NCBI RefSeq assembly: GCF_000423305.1
Contig: NZ_AUHS01000015.1
Coordinates: 1 to 64,000, forward strand
Length of the DNA stretch: 64,000 nucleotides
DNA from: Legionella moravica DSM 19234
GTDB taxonomy: Bacteria; Pseudomonadota; Gammaproteobacteria; Legionellales; Legionellaceae
Direction: 5' to 3'
The position numbers were made by a program, and so were the translations under genes. Every line of letters begins with the position of its first letter. Position 1 is the stretch's first letter. The notes under the pieces are model-generated. The model saw only the letters and a list, made by a program, of their open reading frames with translations, ran no database searches and was not told the DNA's origin. Positions 1 to 8,648 of the stretch are shown here, piece after piece.

Positions 1-195
1 ATTATTGTTTTCTAGGTTTAAATTCTCTTTTAACTCGCTGAAAGACTCCATATCAACTCCTTTTGGCGTTCGAGATGATGTGATTTTTAGTGTATGTCAA
101 CGTGTTATCTCAACGTACCGCAGTGCCAAATGCCAAATAGTTGCCCGCCTTCCGGGCAAGACAGTTTTTTTTGTCATGTACAGAGCACTTTATTG
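1..195 (+). repeat. right part of a GC-rich inverted-repeat element (family R)
   Basis: This is the inner and right-hand part of the element seen complete at 43534-43806; its left part lies outside the window or is lost. The shared core includes the stretch reading ccttttggcgttcgagatga and a right arm with GCCCGCC and GGGCAAGAC, followed by a T-run and GTCATGTACAGAGC. Here the hairpin arm is degenerate (GCCCGCCTTCCGGGC). The 67-codon ORF across it is only a translation of the repeat. Confidence 0.8.
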
Positions 196-254
196 CAGAA
201 GGATTTAATTAAAGTAGAATGAATAGCAGTTTATTAATATAGAGTGTTTCTACC

Positions 255-2393
255 ATGTTACAGCATTACAAAACCCAAGGGGGCGTTCATGTCGAGTTTT
301 CTCAACATTCTCTGGATTATCGTCAGGGAATTGAGTCCTTGCTTGAGCGCATTGATTCTCACCGAGGCGCATTGTTTGCCTCCAGTTTTGAGTTCCCTGG
401 GCGTTATACCTGCTGGGATATTGGGTTTTATAATCCCCCTTTAGCAATAGTGTGCAAACACAATTTAATCAGATTGGAAGCATTAAATCAGCGGGGGGAA
501 GTTATATTAACTTTTCTTTACCCATTATTGTCCGATCAGGATGATCTGGAAATTATCGAGAACACGACGGTATCATGCCAATTAAAAATTAAACCTTCGC
601 AAAGGGTCTTTAGCGAAGAGGAGCGAAGCCACCAGCCTTCAGTGTTTAGTGTGATACGATTACTGCTTGCATTTTTTAAATCAGATGAGGAACACTATTT
701 GGGATTATATGGTGCCTTTGGTTTTGATTTAATCCATCAATTTGAACAACTGACGCAACATAAAAAAAGGGATGATGCTCAAAGAGAAATGGTGCTCTAC
801 TTACCTGATGAAATTTATATTGTAAATCACCGCAAAGAAGAGGCGTTTTTAAGGCGCTATGATTTTCAATATCAAGGTAAATCAACAGAGTCTCTGGCTC
901 GAGATGGAATTTACTCACCCTATACACCAACCGATAAACCGCAAAAGGACTGTGATCATGCTCCCGGAGAATATGCTCAGGTTGTAGAGAAAGCGAAAAA
1001 ACGTTTTGCTTGCGGTGATTTATTTGAGGTGGTTCCCAGCCAAACCTTTTACACGCATTTTGCGGATCAGCCCTCTTTATTATTTACTAAAATGCGGCGC
1101 ACCAATCCATCTCCTTATGGCTTTTTCATTAATTTGGGGGAAGGAGAGTATTTGGTTGGAGCGTCTCCTGAAATGTACGTTCGGGTGCAAGGAAGACGAG
1201 TTGAAACGTGTCCTATCTCAGGGACGATTAAACGAGGCGCTGATGCAATTGAAGACGCACAGAACATTCAGTATTTATTGGATTCTGAAAAGGAAGAGTC
1301 TGAATTAACCATGTGTACTGATGTGGATCGCAATGACAAATCACGGATTTGTGAAGCAGGAAGTGTCAGGGTCATTGGCCGACGTCAAATTGAAATGTAT
1401 TCTCGCCTTATTCACACAGTAGACCATGTTGAAGGCATTTTAAGGGAAGAATTTGATTCCGTAGATGCTTTTTTAACCCATATGTGGGTAGTTACCGTAA
1501 CAGGCGCTCCTAAAATTTGGGCAATGAATTTTATAGAAGAGCATGAACAATCCCCACGAAAATGGTATGCAGGTGCTGTAGGATGGTTTGGTTTTGATGG
1601 CAACTTGAATACCGGGCTTGTTTTGCGTACTGTGCGAATTGAAAAAGGCATAGCCGAGGTCAGGGTAGGCGCTACTTTACTCTATGATTCTGTCCCGGAA
1701 CTAGAAGAACAGGAAACTCGTTTAAAAGCTTCTGCTTTTCTGGATCTGCTAAGAAATGTCGAACCTCAGCATTATAAAAATCCCATTAGCCTGCCTCAAA
1801 CAGGTAAGAATAAGAACGTATTGCTTATTGATCATCAGGATTCGTTTGTGCATACCTTGGCAAATTACATCCGGCAGACCGGGGCTTCAGTAAGCACCAT
1901 TCGTTATGATAATGCTCTGAGCTATTTAAAGAATAACCGCTACGATTTGGTGGTCTTATCTCCTGGGCCAGGAAAACCCGCTGATTTTAATTTATCTGCA
2001 ACCATTCAGGAAATAATCAGTCTTGGCATCCCATTATTTGGCGTGTGTCTGGGGCTGCAGGGAATTGTGGAGCACTTTGGCGGAACTCTTGATGTGCTCG
2101 AGTACCCCATGCATGGTAAGCCTTCCCAGATTTCGGTTCTAAAATCTGAAGGTTTATTTCACGGCTTGGGAAATTCGTTTAAAGCTGGAAGATATCATTC
2201 TCTTTATGCTCGTCTAGCAGCCATGCCAAAGGAATTATTAGTTACTGCAATGAGTGATGACGGGATCATTATGGCTGTTTCTCATCGACAGTTGCCTGTA
2301 CACGCAGTCCAGTTTCATCCAGAAACTATCTTGTCATTAACCCATCAGGCTGGTCTTAGGATTATTACTAATTTAATGGATATGGTGAAATGA
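255..2393 (+). CDS. trpE(G): fused anthranilate synthase TrpE(G), components I and II
   Basis: Converts chorismate plus glutamine to anthranilate, the first committed step of tryptophan synthesis. Residues ~1-510 are the TrpE chorismate-binding half, with the conserved RRTNPSPYGFF, GASPEM, CPISGTIKRG, DVDRND and TVTGAPKIWAM blocks. Residues ~525-712 are the class I glutamine amidotransferase TrpG half, with DHQDSFVHTLANY, the oxyanion strand SPGPGKP, nucleophile Cys in GVCLGLQ and the HPET His/Glu pair. At 712 residues it matches the single-chain TrpE(G) type known from rhizobia rather than separate trpE and trpG. The ATG at 255 has no strong ribosome site; the ATG at 288 is out of frame. The ClC gene starts one base after its stop, so the two are probably cotranscribed. 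The related fused enzyme PhzE is less likely, given the high match to TrpE(G) blocks and no phenazine genes nearby. Confidence 0.93.
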   Translation: MLQHYKTQGGVHVEFSQHSLDYRQGIESLLERIDSHRGALFASSFEFPGRYTCWDIGFYNPPLAIVCKHNLIRLEALNQRGEVILTFLYPLLSDQDDLEIIENTTVSCQLKIKPSQRVFSEEERSHQPSVFSVIRLLLAFFKSDEEHYLGLYGAFGFDLIHQFEQLTQHKKRDDAQREMVLYLPDEIYIVNHRKEEAFLRRYDFQYQGKSTESLARDGIYSPYTPTDKPQKDCDHAPGEYAQVVEKAKKRFACGDLFEVVPSQTFYTHFADQPSLLFTKMRRTNPSPYGFFINLGEGEYLVGASPEMYVRVQGRRVETCPISGTIKRGADAIEDAQNIQYLLDSEKEESELTMCTDVDRNDKSRICEAGSVRVIGRRQIEMYSRLIHTVDHVEGILREEFDSVDAFLTHMWVVTVTGAPKIWAMNFIEEHEQSPRKWYAGAVGWFGFDGNLNTGLVLRTVRIEKGIAEVRVGATLLYDSVPELEEQETRLKASAFLDLLRNVEPQHYKNPISLPQTGKNKNVLLIDHQDSFVHTLANYIRQTGASVSTIRYDNALSYLKNNRYDLVVLSPGPGKPADFNLSATIQEIISLGIPLFGVCLGLQGIVEHFGGTLDVLEYPMHGKPSQISVLKSEGLFHGLGNSFKAGRYHSLYARLAAMPKELLVTAMSDDGIIMAVSHRQLPVHAVQFHPETILSLTHQAGLRIITNLMDMVK

Positions 2394-2394
2394 A

Positions 2395-3684
2395 ATGGGT
2401 AAAAAAATACTGATTCTTTATGCTGTATCGATCTTGTTAGGAGTGATAACCGGAGCTTTTGCATCATTTTTTCAGTTGGCTATCGCCGGTCTGGTTGCTT
2501 TAATCAATTCGTTTTACAGTCTGGTCAGTACGCATGGTTGGCCTCAAGGAATCATCTCCGCTCTAGTGACTATGATGATGGTTCTGGTGGCTTTTCTTAT
2601 GGTGAAACATATTGCTCCCGAGGCATCCGGAAGCGGAGTCCCTGAAATTGAAGGGACTCTTCTGCATGTTCGCCCTATATTTTGGAAGCGTTTAATACCT
2701 GTAAAATTTATCGGTGGAGTATTATCCATTTCTGCGAATATGGTTATGGGGCGTGAAGGCCCAACCATACAGATGGGGGGGAATCTGGGCGATATGCTGG
2801 GAGACTTGCTTCGACTTCCGCGTGATAAAAGGGATACTTTAATTGCCGCTGGATCTGCTGCCGGTCTTGCTGCAGCTTTTAACGCGCCGCTTGCTGGAGT
2901 GTTGTTTGTCATGGAAGAAATGCGTAATCAGTTTAATTATTCATTCACCAATTTCAAAATGGTCATCATTTGCTGTGTTATGGCTACAATAACTTTGCAT
3001 CTGATCATTGGTCCTGAGCCTGCTATAAAAATGCAATTATTCGAATTACCCAGTTTGAAAGCTTTATGGTGGTTCTGTTTGTTTGGTATTGTCGTGGGGG
3101 TAGTAGGGATATTTTTTAATGTGGTTTTAATGGGAACACTACGCCTTCTGGATAAGTTGAAACCCAGGCAAAAAATGTTCTACGTGTCGTTTGTTGGGTT
3201 TTTGGTGGGGTATCTCGCTTATATTCATCCTCAAATGGTAGGTGGCGGTTATGACATCATTAATCAGGCGCTGACCATGTCTCCTGCATTTGGAATTTTA
3301 TGCTTGCTGGTGGTTATCCGATTTTTTACAACCATGCTGTCCTATTCTACGGGCATCCCTGGCGGTATTTTTGCCCCGATGCTTGCATTAGGTACCTTGC
3401 TGGGGCTGGCTGCTTATCATGTGTTTGGATATTTTAGTATCGACTCTACAATTCATCCAGGTATGTTCGCCGTGGCTGGGATGGGGGCTTTATTTGCTGC
3501 CTCGGTTCGATCTCCGATAACAGGGGTCGTTCTGGTTGTGGAAATGACTCAAAATTATTCATTAATACTGCCATTGATGATTACTTGCATCACTTCCACA
3601 ACGATAGTGCAGTTAGTGGGAAATGAACCTATTTATACGCAATTGCTGGATCGTACTTTAGAGCATGCATCAAAAGCGGAATAA
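2395..3684 (+). CDS. clcA: ClC-family chloride/proton antiporter
   Basis: Inner-membrane protein of 429 residues with about ten to twelve hydrophobic segments. The ClC selectivity-filter motifs are present in order: GSGVPE (central Ser ~80), GREGPT with the gating Glu ~121, and GIPGGIFAP near residue 325. The acidic pair in VMEEM after the second motif could hold the internal proton-transfer Glu of exchanger-type ClCs, so an H+/Cl- antiporter is more likely than a channel. There are no C-terminal CBS domains. It begins one base after the trpE(G) stop, so translation is probably coupled. Nothing links it functionally to tryptophan synthesis; a role in acid resistance is known for the E. coli homologues and is only inferred here. 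Confidence 0.92.
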   Translation: MGKKILILYAVSILLGVITGAFASFFQLAIAGLVALINSFYSLVSTHGWPQGIISALVTMMMVLVAFLMVKHIAPEASGSGVPEIEGTLLHVRPIFWKRLIPVKFIGGVLSISANMVMGREGPTIQMGGNLGDMLGDLLRLPRDKRDTLIAAGSAAGLAAAFNAPLAGVLFVMEEMRNQFNYSFTNFKMVIICCVMATITLHLIIGPEPAIKMQLFELPSLKALWWFCLFGIVVGVVGIFFNVVLMGTLRLLDKLKPRQKMFYVSFVGFLVGYLAYIHPQMVGGGYDIINQALTMSPAFGILCLLVVIRFFTTMLSYSTGIPGGIFAPMLALGTLLGLAAYHVFGYFSIDSTIHPGMFAVAGMGALFAASVRSPITGVVLVVEMTQNYSLILPLMITCITSTTIVQLVGNEPIYTQLLDRTLEHASKAE

Positions 3685-3692
3685 ATCCTACC

Positions 3693-4661
3693 TTAATCGG
3701 TACGAATCACTATTTTGCCAAAGTGCTTTCCTTCTTGCATGCGAGCATGTGCTTGTTCAATTTGATTAAGATGGAATTCTGAATCGATTATGGGTTTGAC
3801 TTTAAGATCCTGCAGAGGTTCAAACCAATTTTTATGTGCCAGTTTCCATAGCCTGGCTTTTTCTTTTACACTCTGTGATCTCAATACAAATCCAATAATC
3901 TGCAATCTTTTGCGCATAATCAGAGCGAGGTTGCATTCAACGCTGCTTCCTTTAAGGCAAGCAATTTGAACTAATTTTCCTTTGGGTTTTAGTAGGTGAA
4001 GATGCTTGTTAAAATAATCACCACCTATAAAATCGATAATTAAATCAATACTGTGGTCTTCAATTAAATTTTCAAAATCTTGGTCTTTATAATTAATGAC
4101 CTGATCGGCACCCAATTCAAGTGCCTGAAATCGTTTGCTTTCGTGTCCCACTGTAGTAATGACTTTTGCTTGGCTTAATTTCGCCATTTGAATTGCTAAA
4201 GAAGCGATCCCGCTTCCTGCACCATGAATCAACAATGTTTGTCCCTTTTTTAAAGAGCCCAAATCAAGCAGAGTGGCATAAACAGTGGTTAACGCTTCAG
4301 GAAGAGCCGCTGCCATAGAGTAGCTCCAGTGCAGGGGAATACGATGAGCTAATGACGAATCAACGGCACAATGCGTGGCATAGCCTCCGCTACCGACCAA
4401 ACCATAAACTTTATCCCCTGGTTTAAAGTGTTGTACCTTAGCTCCAATAGCAATCACTTCTCCAGCAACTTCAAGCCCTGGAATTTCTGATTCACCAGGA
4501 GGAGGAGGATATTTTCCCAAACGTTGCATTAAATCAGCTCTGTTTAATGCCGTTGCGTGTACTTTAATCAGTATTTGATTGGGAGTGTATCCAGGTTGGG
4601 AGCCTTCTTTAAGAGTTAACTGGCTGTGTGGACCTGGATTTTCTATGTGGATGTATCGCAA
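3693..4661 (-). CDS. NADPH:quinone oxidoreductase (zinc-free MDR family, PIG3-like)
   Basis: Cytosolic medium-chain reductase of 322 residues, convergent with the ClC gene (8 bp apart). The N-terminal GroES-like domain has ALNRADLMQR and GKYPPPPGESEIPGLEVAG, the usual start of the PIG3/quinone reductase subfamily. The Rossmann domain has LLIHGAGSGIASLAIQ, a nucleotide-binding loop, near residue 145. The catalytic-zinc Cys/His set of alcohol dehydrogenases is absent, as expected for quinone reductases. Likely substrate: small quinones with NADPH. The start codon is preceded on the minus strand by a purine-rich stretch (aagggagac). Stand-alone gene; function assigned by family only. Confidence 0.88.
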   Translation of the reverse strand: MRYIHIENPGPHSQLTLKEGSQPGYTPNQILIKVHATALNRADLMQRLGKYPPPPGESEIPGLEVAGEVIAIGAKVQHFKPGDKVYGLVGSGGYATHCAVDSSLAHRIPLHWSYSMAAALPEALTTVYATLLDLGSLKKGQTLLIHGAGSGIASLAIQMAKLSQAKVITTVGHESKRFQALELGADQVINYKDQDFENLIEDHSIDLIIDFIGGDYFNKHLHLLKPKGKLVQIACLKGSSVECNLALIMRKRLQIIGFVLRSQSVKEKARLWKLAHKNWFEPLQDLKVKPIIDSEFHLNQIEQAHARMQEGKHFGKIVIRTD

Positions 4662-4788
4662 AGATGTCTCCCTTTTGAACGTCTTAAGTGAATGATACTA
4701 ATATTAATAATTTATACTACATAATCGTTATTAGCGCTCGCAAATTGATTCAAAATAGCTATATAATCTTTATTTAGATCGATGTAAT

Positions 4789-4953
4789 CAGGGTCTGTTA
4801 ACCATTGTTCCCTTAGCCCCGGTTCTGCGATTTATACGCGGAACCGGGTAATGGTCTCATTAACAGTAGGTGTATTTTAGTGAGAACAGTATAGATACTG
4901 CGCATAAAGTTCGGGAAGCAGGGGGTTAAAAGATGAAATGTCAACAGACCCTG
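4789..4953. mobile_element. MITE-like inverted-repeat element (family B, copy 1)
   Basis: About 165 bp bounded by inverted CAGGGTCTGTTRAC ends: left end 4789-4804, right end 4940-4953. Inside is a strong GC-rich hairpin (CCCCGGTTC ... GAACCGGG, about 4818-4850). The same ends bound a second element at 53231-53392. There is no coding capacity. A clear target duplication was not found. The right end overlaps the first seven codons of the upstream-most possible ugpA start. Confidence 0.7.
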
Positions 4954-5865
4954 TTAGTACATCATTTACCGCTCCATGGTTGGCTAATGGCTAAATTTAA
5001 TCACCAAAGTTTCTATGCGTGGCTATTTATAGTACCGCAATTGTTTATCACTGTAGTGTTTTTTATTTGGCCTGCTTGTGGTGCATTGGTGCAATCATTT
5101 TTTTATACCGATGCCTTTGGTCTTCATCAGCACTTTGCAGGTTTAAGTAATTTTTCAGATTTGTTTGAAGATCCCAGTTATCTTAAAGCAGTCTGGGTTA
5201 CTTTTATTATTGCTATCAGTGTTACGGCAATTACCATGAGCCTGGGCTTATTAATGGCTACTTTAGTAAACAGCAGAACCCGTAGCCAGGGTGTGTATAA
5301 ATCTTTATTAATCTGGCCTTATGCAATTGCTCCTGCTGTGGCTGCGATACTCTGGCGTTTTCTTTGTCACCCGACTTTGGGTTGGCTGACGCATTTTTTG
5401 TATTCTATCGGAATACATTTTGATTATGTAAATAATGCGAATCAAGCATTGCTGGTTGTCATTTTAACCGCAAGCTGGCAACAATTCAGCTACAATTTTT
5501 TATTTTATTTTGCTGCTTTAAAAGCCATACCAACAACCTTGATTGACGCAGCCACAATGGATGGTGCTTCTTCCTTGCAACGATTTTGGCAGATAATCGT
5601 TCCTCTCTTATCGCCCACTACATTTTTTCTTTTAATTATGAATTTAATCTATGGTTTTTTTGATACTTTTGGAATTATTCAGGTTATGACGCATGGAGGT
5701 CCAGGGAACAGTACAACCAATTTGATATACAAAGTTTATGAGGATGGCTTTGAGGGCATGGATCTTGGGAGTTCATCTGCTCAATCGGTGTTATTGATGA
5801 TCATTGTCATTCTTGTTTCATTAGCTCAGTTCAAATATCTTGAAAAAAAGGTACATTACGAATGA
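4933..5865 (+). CDS. ugpA: ABC transporter permease, glycerol-3-phosphate/sugar type (UgpA-like)
   Basis: Inner-membrane permease of 310 residues with six predicted membrane spans and the cytoplasmic EAA loop (IDAATMDGASSLQRFWQIIVP, about residues 205-225) that contacts the ATPase. It pairs with the next permease and UgpC to import glycerol-3-phosphate or glycerophosphodiesters, by homology. Start choice: ATG 4933 has a good ribosome site (caggggg, 7-8 bases upstream), but both sit inside the right end of an inserted inverted-repeat element. The ancestral start is probably ATG 4987 (MAKFNHQS), which leaves 292 residues. The stop overlaps the next gene by 4 bp. No periplasmic binding-protein gene (ugpB) is present in the cluster. 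Confidence 0.85.
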   Translation: MKCQQTLLVHHLPLHGWLMAKFNHQSFYAWLFIVPQLFITVVFFIWPACGALVQSFFYTDAFGLHQHFAGLSNFSDLFEDPSYLKAVWVTFIIAISVTAITMSLGLLMATLVNSRTRSQGVYKSLLIWPYAIAPAVAAILWRFLCHPTLGWLTHFLYSIGIHFDYVNNANQALLVVILTASWQQFSYNFLFYFAALKAIPTTLIDAATMDGASSLQRFWQIIVPLLSPTTFFLLIMNLIYGFFDTFGIIQVMTHGGPGNSTTNLIYKVYEDGFEGMDLGSSSAQSVLLMIIVILVSLAQFKYLEKKVHYE

Positions 5866-6689
5866 ATCATTTAAATCGCCTGTTATCACATGGTCTTTTA
5901 AGTATTTTTATTCTTTTTATGTTGTTACCACTCTATCTGGCAATTGTTGCAGCCAGTCATGAAGGTTCTGCCATGATGCAGTCCCAGCTTCCTTTGCTTC
6001 CAGGTGCATCCTTTTTTAAAAATCTGAAACTGGTGCTCACTGAAGGTATGGCAGTTACTGGAGGTGAACCTATTACCGTGATGCTGTTGAATAGTTTAGT
6101 GATGGCGTTTGGTATCGCCTTTGGAAAAATAATATTGGCTTTAGGATCGGCATTTGCTCTGGTTTACTTTGACTTTCCATTTAAAAAATCATGTTTTGCG
6201 TTGATTTTTGCAACAATGATGTTACCCGTTGAAGTAAGGATAGTACCTACCTTTCAGGTAGTGGCATCGTTTGGATTATTGAACTCGTTCACTGGACTAT
6301 CATTACCTTTACTCGCATCAGCAACAGGTACTTTCTTATTTCGTCAGTTTTTTAAAACCATTCCCAAGGAACTGGTTGATGCCGCCAAGCTTGATGGAGC
6401 AGGACCAGTGCGATTTTTCTTTGATATCGTATTACCTTTATCTCGTGTACAAATTTCAGCGTTATTTGTCATATTATTTGTCTATGGATGGAATCAGTAC
6501 CTTTGGCCATTAGTCATTACTACAGAAACTAAAATGGCTACTATAGTTATGGGTATACGTTATCTTGCCGGTGTCGCGGATCAGGTTCCGGAATGGCATT
6601 ATATTATGACCGTTGCGCTGATTGCTTTAATTCCTCCATGTATGGTTGTCATGTTAATGCAACGCTGGTTTGAAAAAGGATTAAAATAA
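5862..6689 (+). CDS. ugpE: ABC transporter permease (UgpE-like)
   Basis: Second inner-membrane permease of the importer, 275 residues and six predicted membrane spans. The EAA motif reads VDAAKLDGAGPVRFFFDIVLP near residues 168-190. The start ATG overlaps the ugpA stop in an ATGA arrangement, showing translational coupling. It is followed after 2 bp by ugpC. UgpE works as a heterodimer with UgpA in the family, and the length agrees with E. coli UgpE (281). Confidence 0.88.
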   Translation: MNHLNRLLSHGLLSIFILFMLLPLYLAIVAASHEGSAMMQSQLPLLPGASFFKNLKLVLTEGMAVTGGEPITVMLLNSLVMAFGIAFGKIILALGSAFALVYFDFPFKKSCFALIFATMMLPVEVRIVPTFQVVASFGLLNSFTGLSLPLLASATGTFLFRQFFKTIPKELVDAAKLDGAGPVRFFFDIVLPLSRVQISALFVILFVYGWNQYLWPLVITTETKMATIVMGIRYLAGVADQVPEWHYIMTVALIALIPPCMVVMLMQRWFEKGLK

Positions 6690-6691
6690 AT

Positions 6692-7789
6692 ATGGCTACA
6701 GTCGATTTAATTAATGTTACTAAAAAAGTAGGAACAACCTCTATTTTGGAACAATTAACCCTTAGCATTAAAAAGGGTGAGTTTATGGTTGTTGTTGGAC
6801 CATCGGGTTGTGGAAAATCGACTTTGTTACGTCTTATTGCTGGACTGGACCAGTTAAGCTCCGGAACTATTCTGATCAATAATCAATGCGTTAATGACAT
6901 ACCGGCAGCAAAACGAGATATGGCGATGGTATTTCAAAACTACGCGCTTTATCCGCATATGTCCGTTTTTGATAACATGGCTTATGGATTAAAAATGCGA
7001 CGGATGAGCACTTTTGATATTAATCAACGAGTAAGGGATGTTGCAAAATTATTGCATCTGACACCGTATCTTGAACGAAAACCCAAAGAACTTTCCGGTG
7101 GTCAAAAACAAAGGGTCGCTATGGGAAGAGCCATAGTCAGATCACCTGCAGTTTATTTATTTGATGAACCATTATCGAATCTTGATGCCAAATTACGTAC
7201 AGAAATGCGGCACGAAATTAAGAAATTGCATCAACAATTTAATACCACCAGCTTGTATGTTACGCACGATCAAACTGAAGCAATGACCATGGCCGAACGA
7301 GTATTAGTATTAAATCAAGGAGTTGTGGAACAACTGGGAACGCCACAGGAATTGTATCAAAATCCAGCGACAGAGTTTGTTGCTGGATTTACCGGTCATT
7401 ACCCAATTAATTTCTTTACAGGAGTTTTTAAAAAAGATTCGGAGATTATTCAGACAGGATTAGGTGTAGACTTTCCAGCTCCAAAATGGACAGAAACGAT
7501 TGAAGACAATGCTGCACTCACTTTGGCAGTCCGACCAGAGCACATTCAATATTCCAGTAATAAAAATTCCAATTCCATAGAATTAAAAATTGAATTTATA
7601 GATGACATGGGCGCAGACAAGTTGATTCAGGCAAAAAGTATTCTCAATGGGGAGCGTATTAATTTGCGATTGCCTGCAGATTACTCCTTTCCAGATGGAC
7701 AAATCTTTGTAGAGTTACCTAAAATGAAATTGCATGTATTTCATCAACAATCAGGTAAGCGTATTGGAGAATGGTGTGGCGAAAAATAA
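6692..7789 (+). CDS. ugpC: ABC transporter ATPase (UgpC/MalK type)
   Basis: Cytoplasmic ATPase subunit of 365 residues that powers the UgpA/UgpE importer. Walker A GPSGCGKSTLL is near residue 35, the signature LSGGQKQRVAMGRA near 133, Walker B VYLFDEPLSNLD near 153 and the switch His in LYVTHDQTEAM near 188. The C-terminal ~130 residues form the TOBE/regulatory domain typical of MalK/UgpC (VRPEHI). It starts 2 bp after ugpE. Its 3' end overlaps the following membrane-protein gene by 14 bp. Confidence 0.92.
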   Translation: MATVDLINVTKKVGTTSILEQLTLSIKKGEFMVVVGPSGCGKSTLLRLIAGLDQLSSGTILINNQCVNDIPAAKRDMAMVFQNYALYPHMSVFDNMAYGLKMRRMSTFDINQRVRDVAKLLHLTPYLERKPKELSGGQKQRVAMGRAIVRSPAVYLFDEPLSNLDAKLRTEMRHEIKKLHQQFNTTSLYVTHDQTEAMTMAERVLVLNQGVVEQLGTPQELYQNPATEFVAGFTGHYPINFFTGVFKKDSEIIQTGLGVDFPAPKWTETIEDNAALTLAVRPEHIQYSSNKNSNSIELKIEFIDDMGADKLIQAKSILNGERINLRLPADYSFPDGQIFVELPKMKLHVFHQQSGKRIGEWCGEK

Positions 7790-8648
7790 AAATAACTTAA
7801 AACCTTTTGATGCTCCGGTCTACAGTTACTGGTCAGCACTGTACATGTCTTTTTATTCAAGAAGATTATACATTGATGTGGGGAAGCGTTGGCGAGGGAT
7901 CGGGCTTCTTTATCTTTTATTAGCCATTGCGATTGGTGCTATTCCGTACTCTTTGAAAATGAGTGCTGACTTTAATTCCGAATTCCATAATCAGTTGATT
8001 GCGCCAATTCTTTCCTTACCTACTATTTATATACAAAATGGAGAAACCAAGTTTGATAAACCAATGCCTTATCTTATTAAAAATGATCAAGGACAGGTAT
8101 CAGTAATTATTGACACAACGGGAACGGTTTCCAAGTTTACCAAGGATTATCCTTATCTAACTTTGCTCGTTAACAAAGAAGCTATGTCGATTAAAATTCC
8201 TTCGCCATCAATAATGAATGTTGGCGCAGACCAAACAATTAGAGGCCCAGTAGTGGTTCAGCCCTTTGATAAAGGCATGAATATGATGTTCGATGGTAAA
8301 AGTATCATCAACAGCACGTCTGTATACAGTTTAAAATATGCGGCACAATTGATGATATATCCTGTGGTTGTTGCTATTTTTTACTCATTACTGGCGGTTT
8401 TTTTCCTTGTATTGGCATTTCTGGGACAGGTTTTTTCAAGAGTCTTTTTTTCATTTAAACTGGGTTTTAAACAGTCCTGCCGATTATTCATGGTTGCAGC
8501 GACTCCAATGCTGCTTGTATTAATGACCTTTATCACATTAAATGCCATATTCTATGGATTTGGGTTCCTATTATTGATATGCATTGGGATTTATTTTGGT
8601 TTTGCGATCAGTGCGTTACGCTCTGATAGTAAGAAAATGGTGTCATGA
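7776..8648 (+). CDS. DUF1189-like membrane protein
   Basis: A GTG start at 7776 with the ribosome site GGAG seven bases upstream fits better than an in-frame ATG 42 bp earlier inside ugpC; this gives 290 residues. There is one N-terminal hydrophobic segment (GIGLLYLLLAIAIGAIPYSL), a ~150-residue extracytoplasmic stretch, and then three or four membrane spans. This pattern and the N-terminal FYSRRLY..V..RW block resemble DUF1189. No enzymatic motif is visible. Overlaps with ugpC and the next hydrolase gene place it in the same transcript, so a role next to transport or lipid metabolism is possible but unproven. Confidence 0.75.
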   Translation: MAKNKNNLKPFDAPVYSYWSALYMSFYSRRLYIDVGKRWRGIGLLYLLLAIAIGAIPYSLKMSADFNSEFHNQLIAPILSLPTIYIQNGETKFDKPMPYLIKNDQGQVSVIIDTTGTVSKFTKDYPYLTLLVNKEAMSIKIPSPSIMNVGADQTIRGPVVVQPFDKGMNMMFDGKSIINSTSVYSLKYAAQLMIYPVVVAIFYSLLAVFFLVLAFLGQVFSRVFFSFKLGFKQSCRLFMVAATPMLLVLMTFITLNAIFYGFGFLLLICIGIYFGFAISALRSDSKKMVS

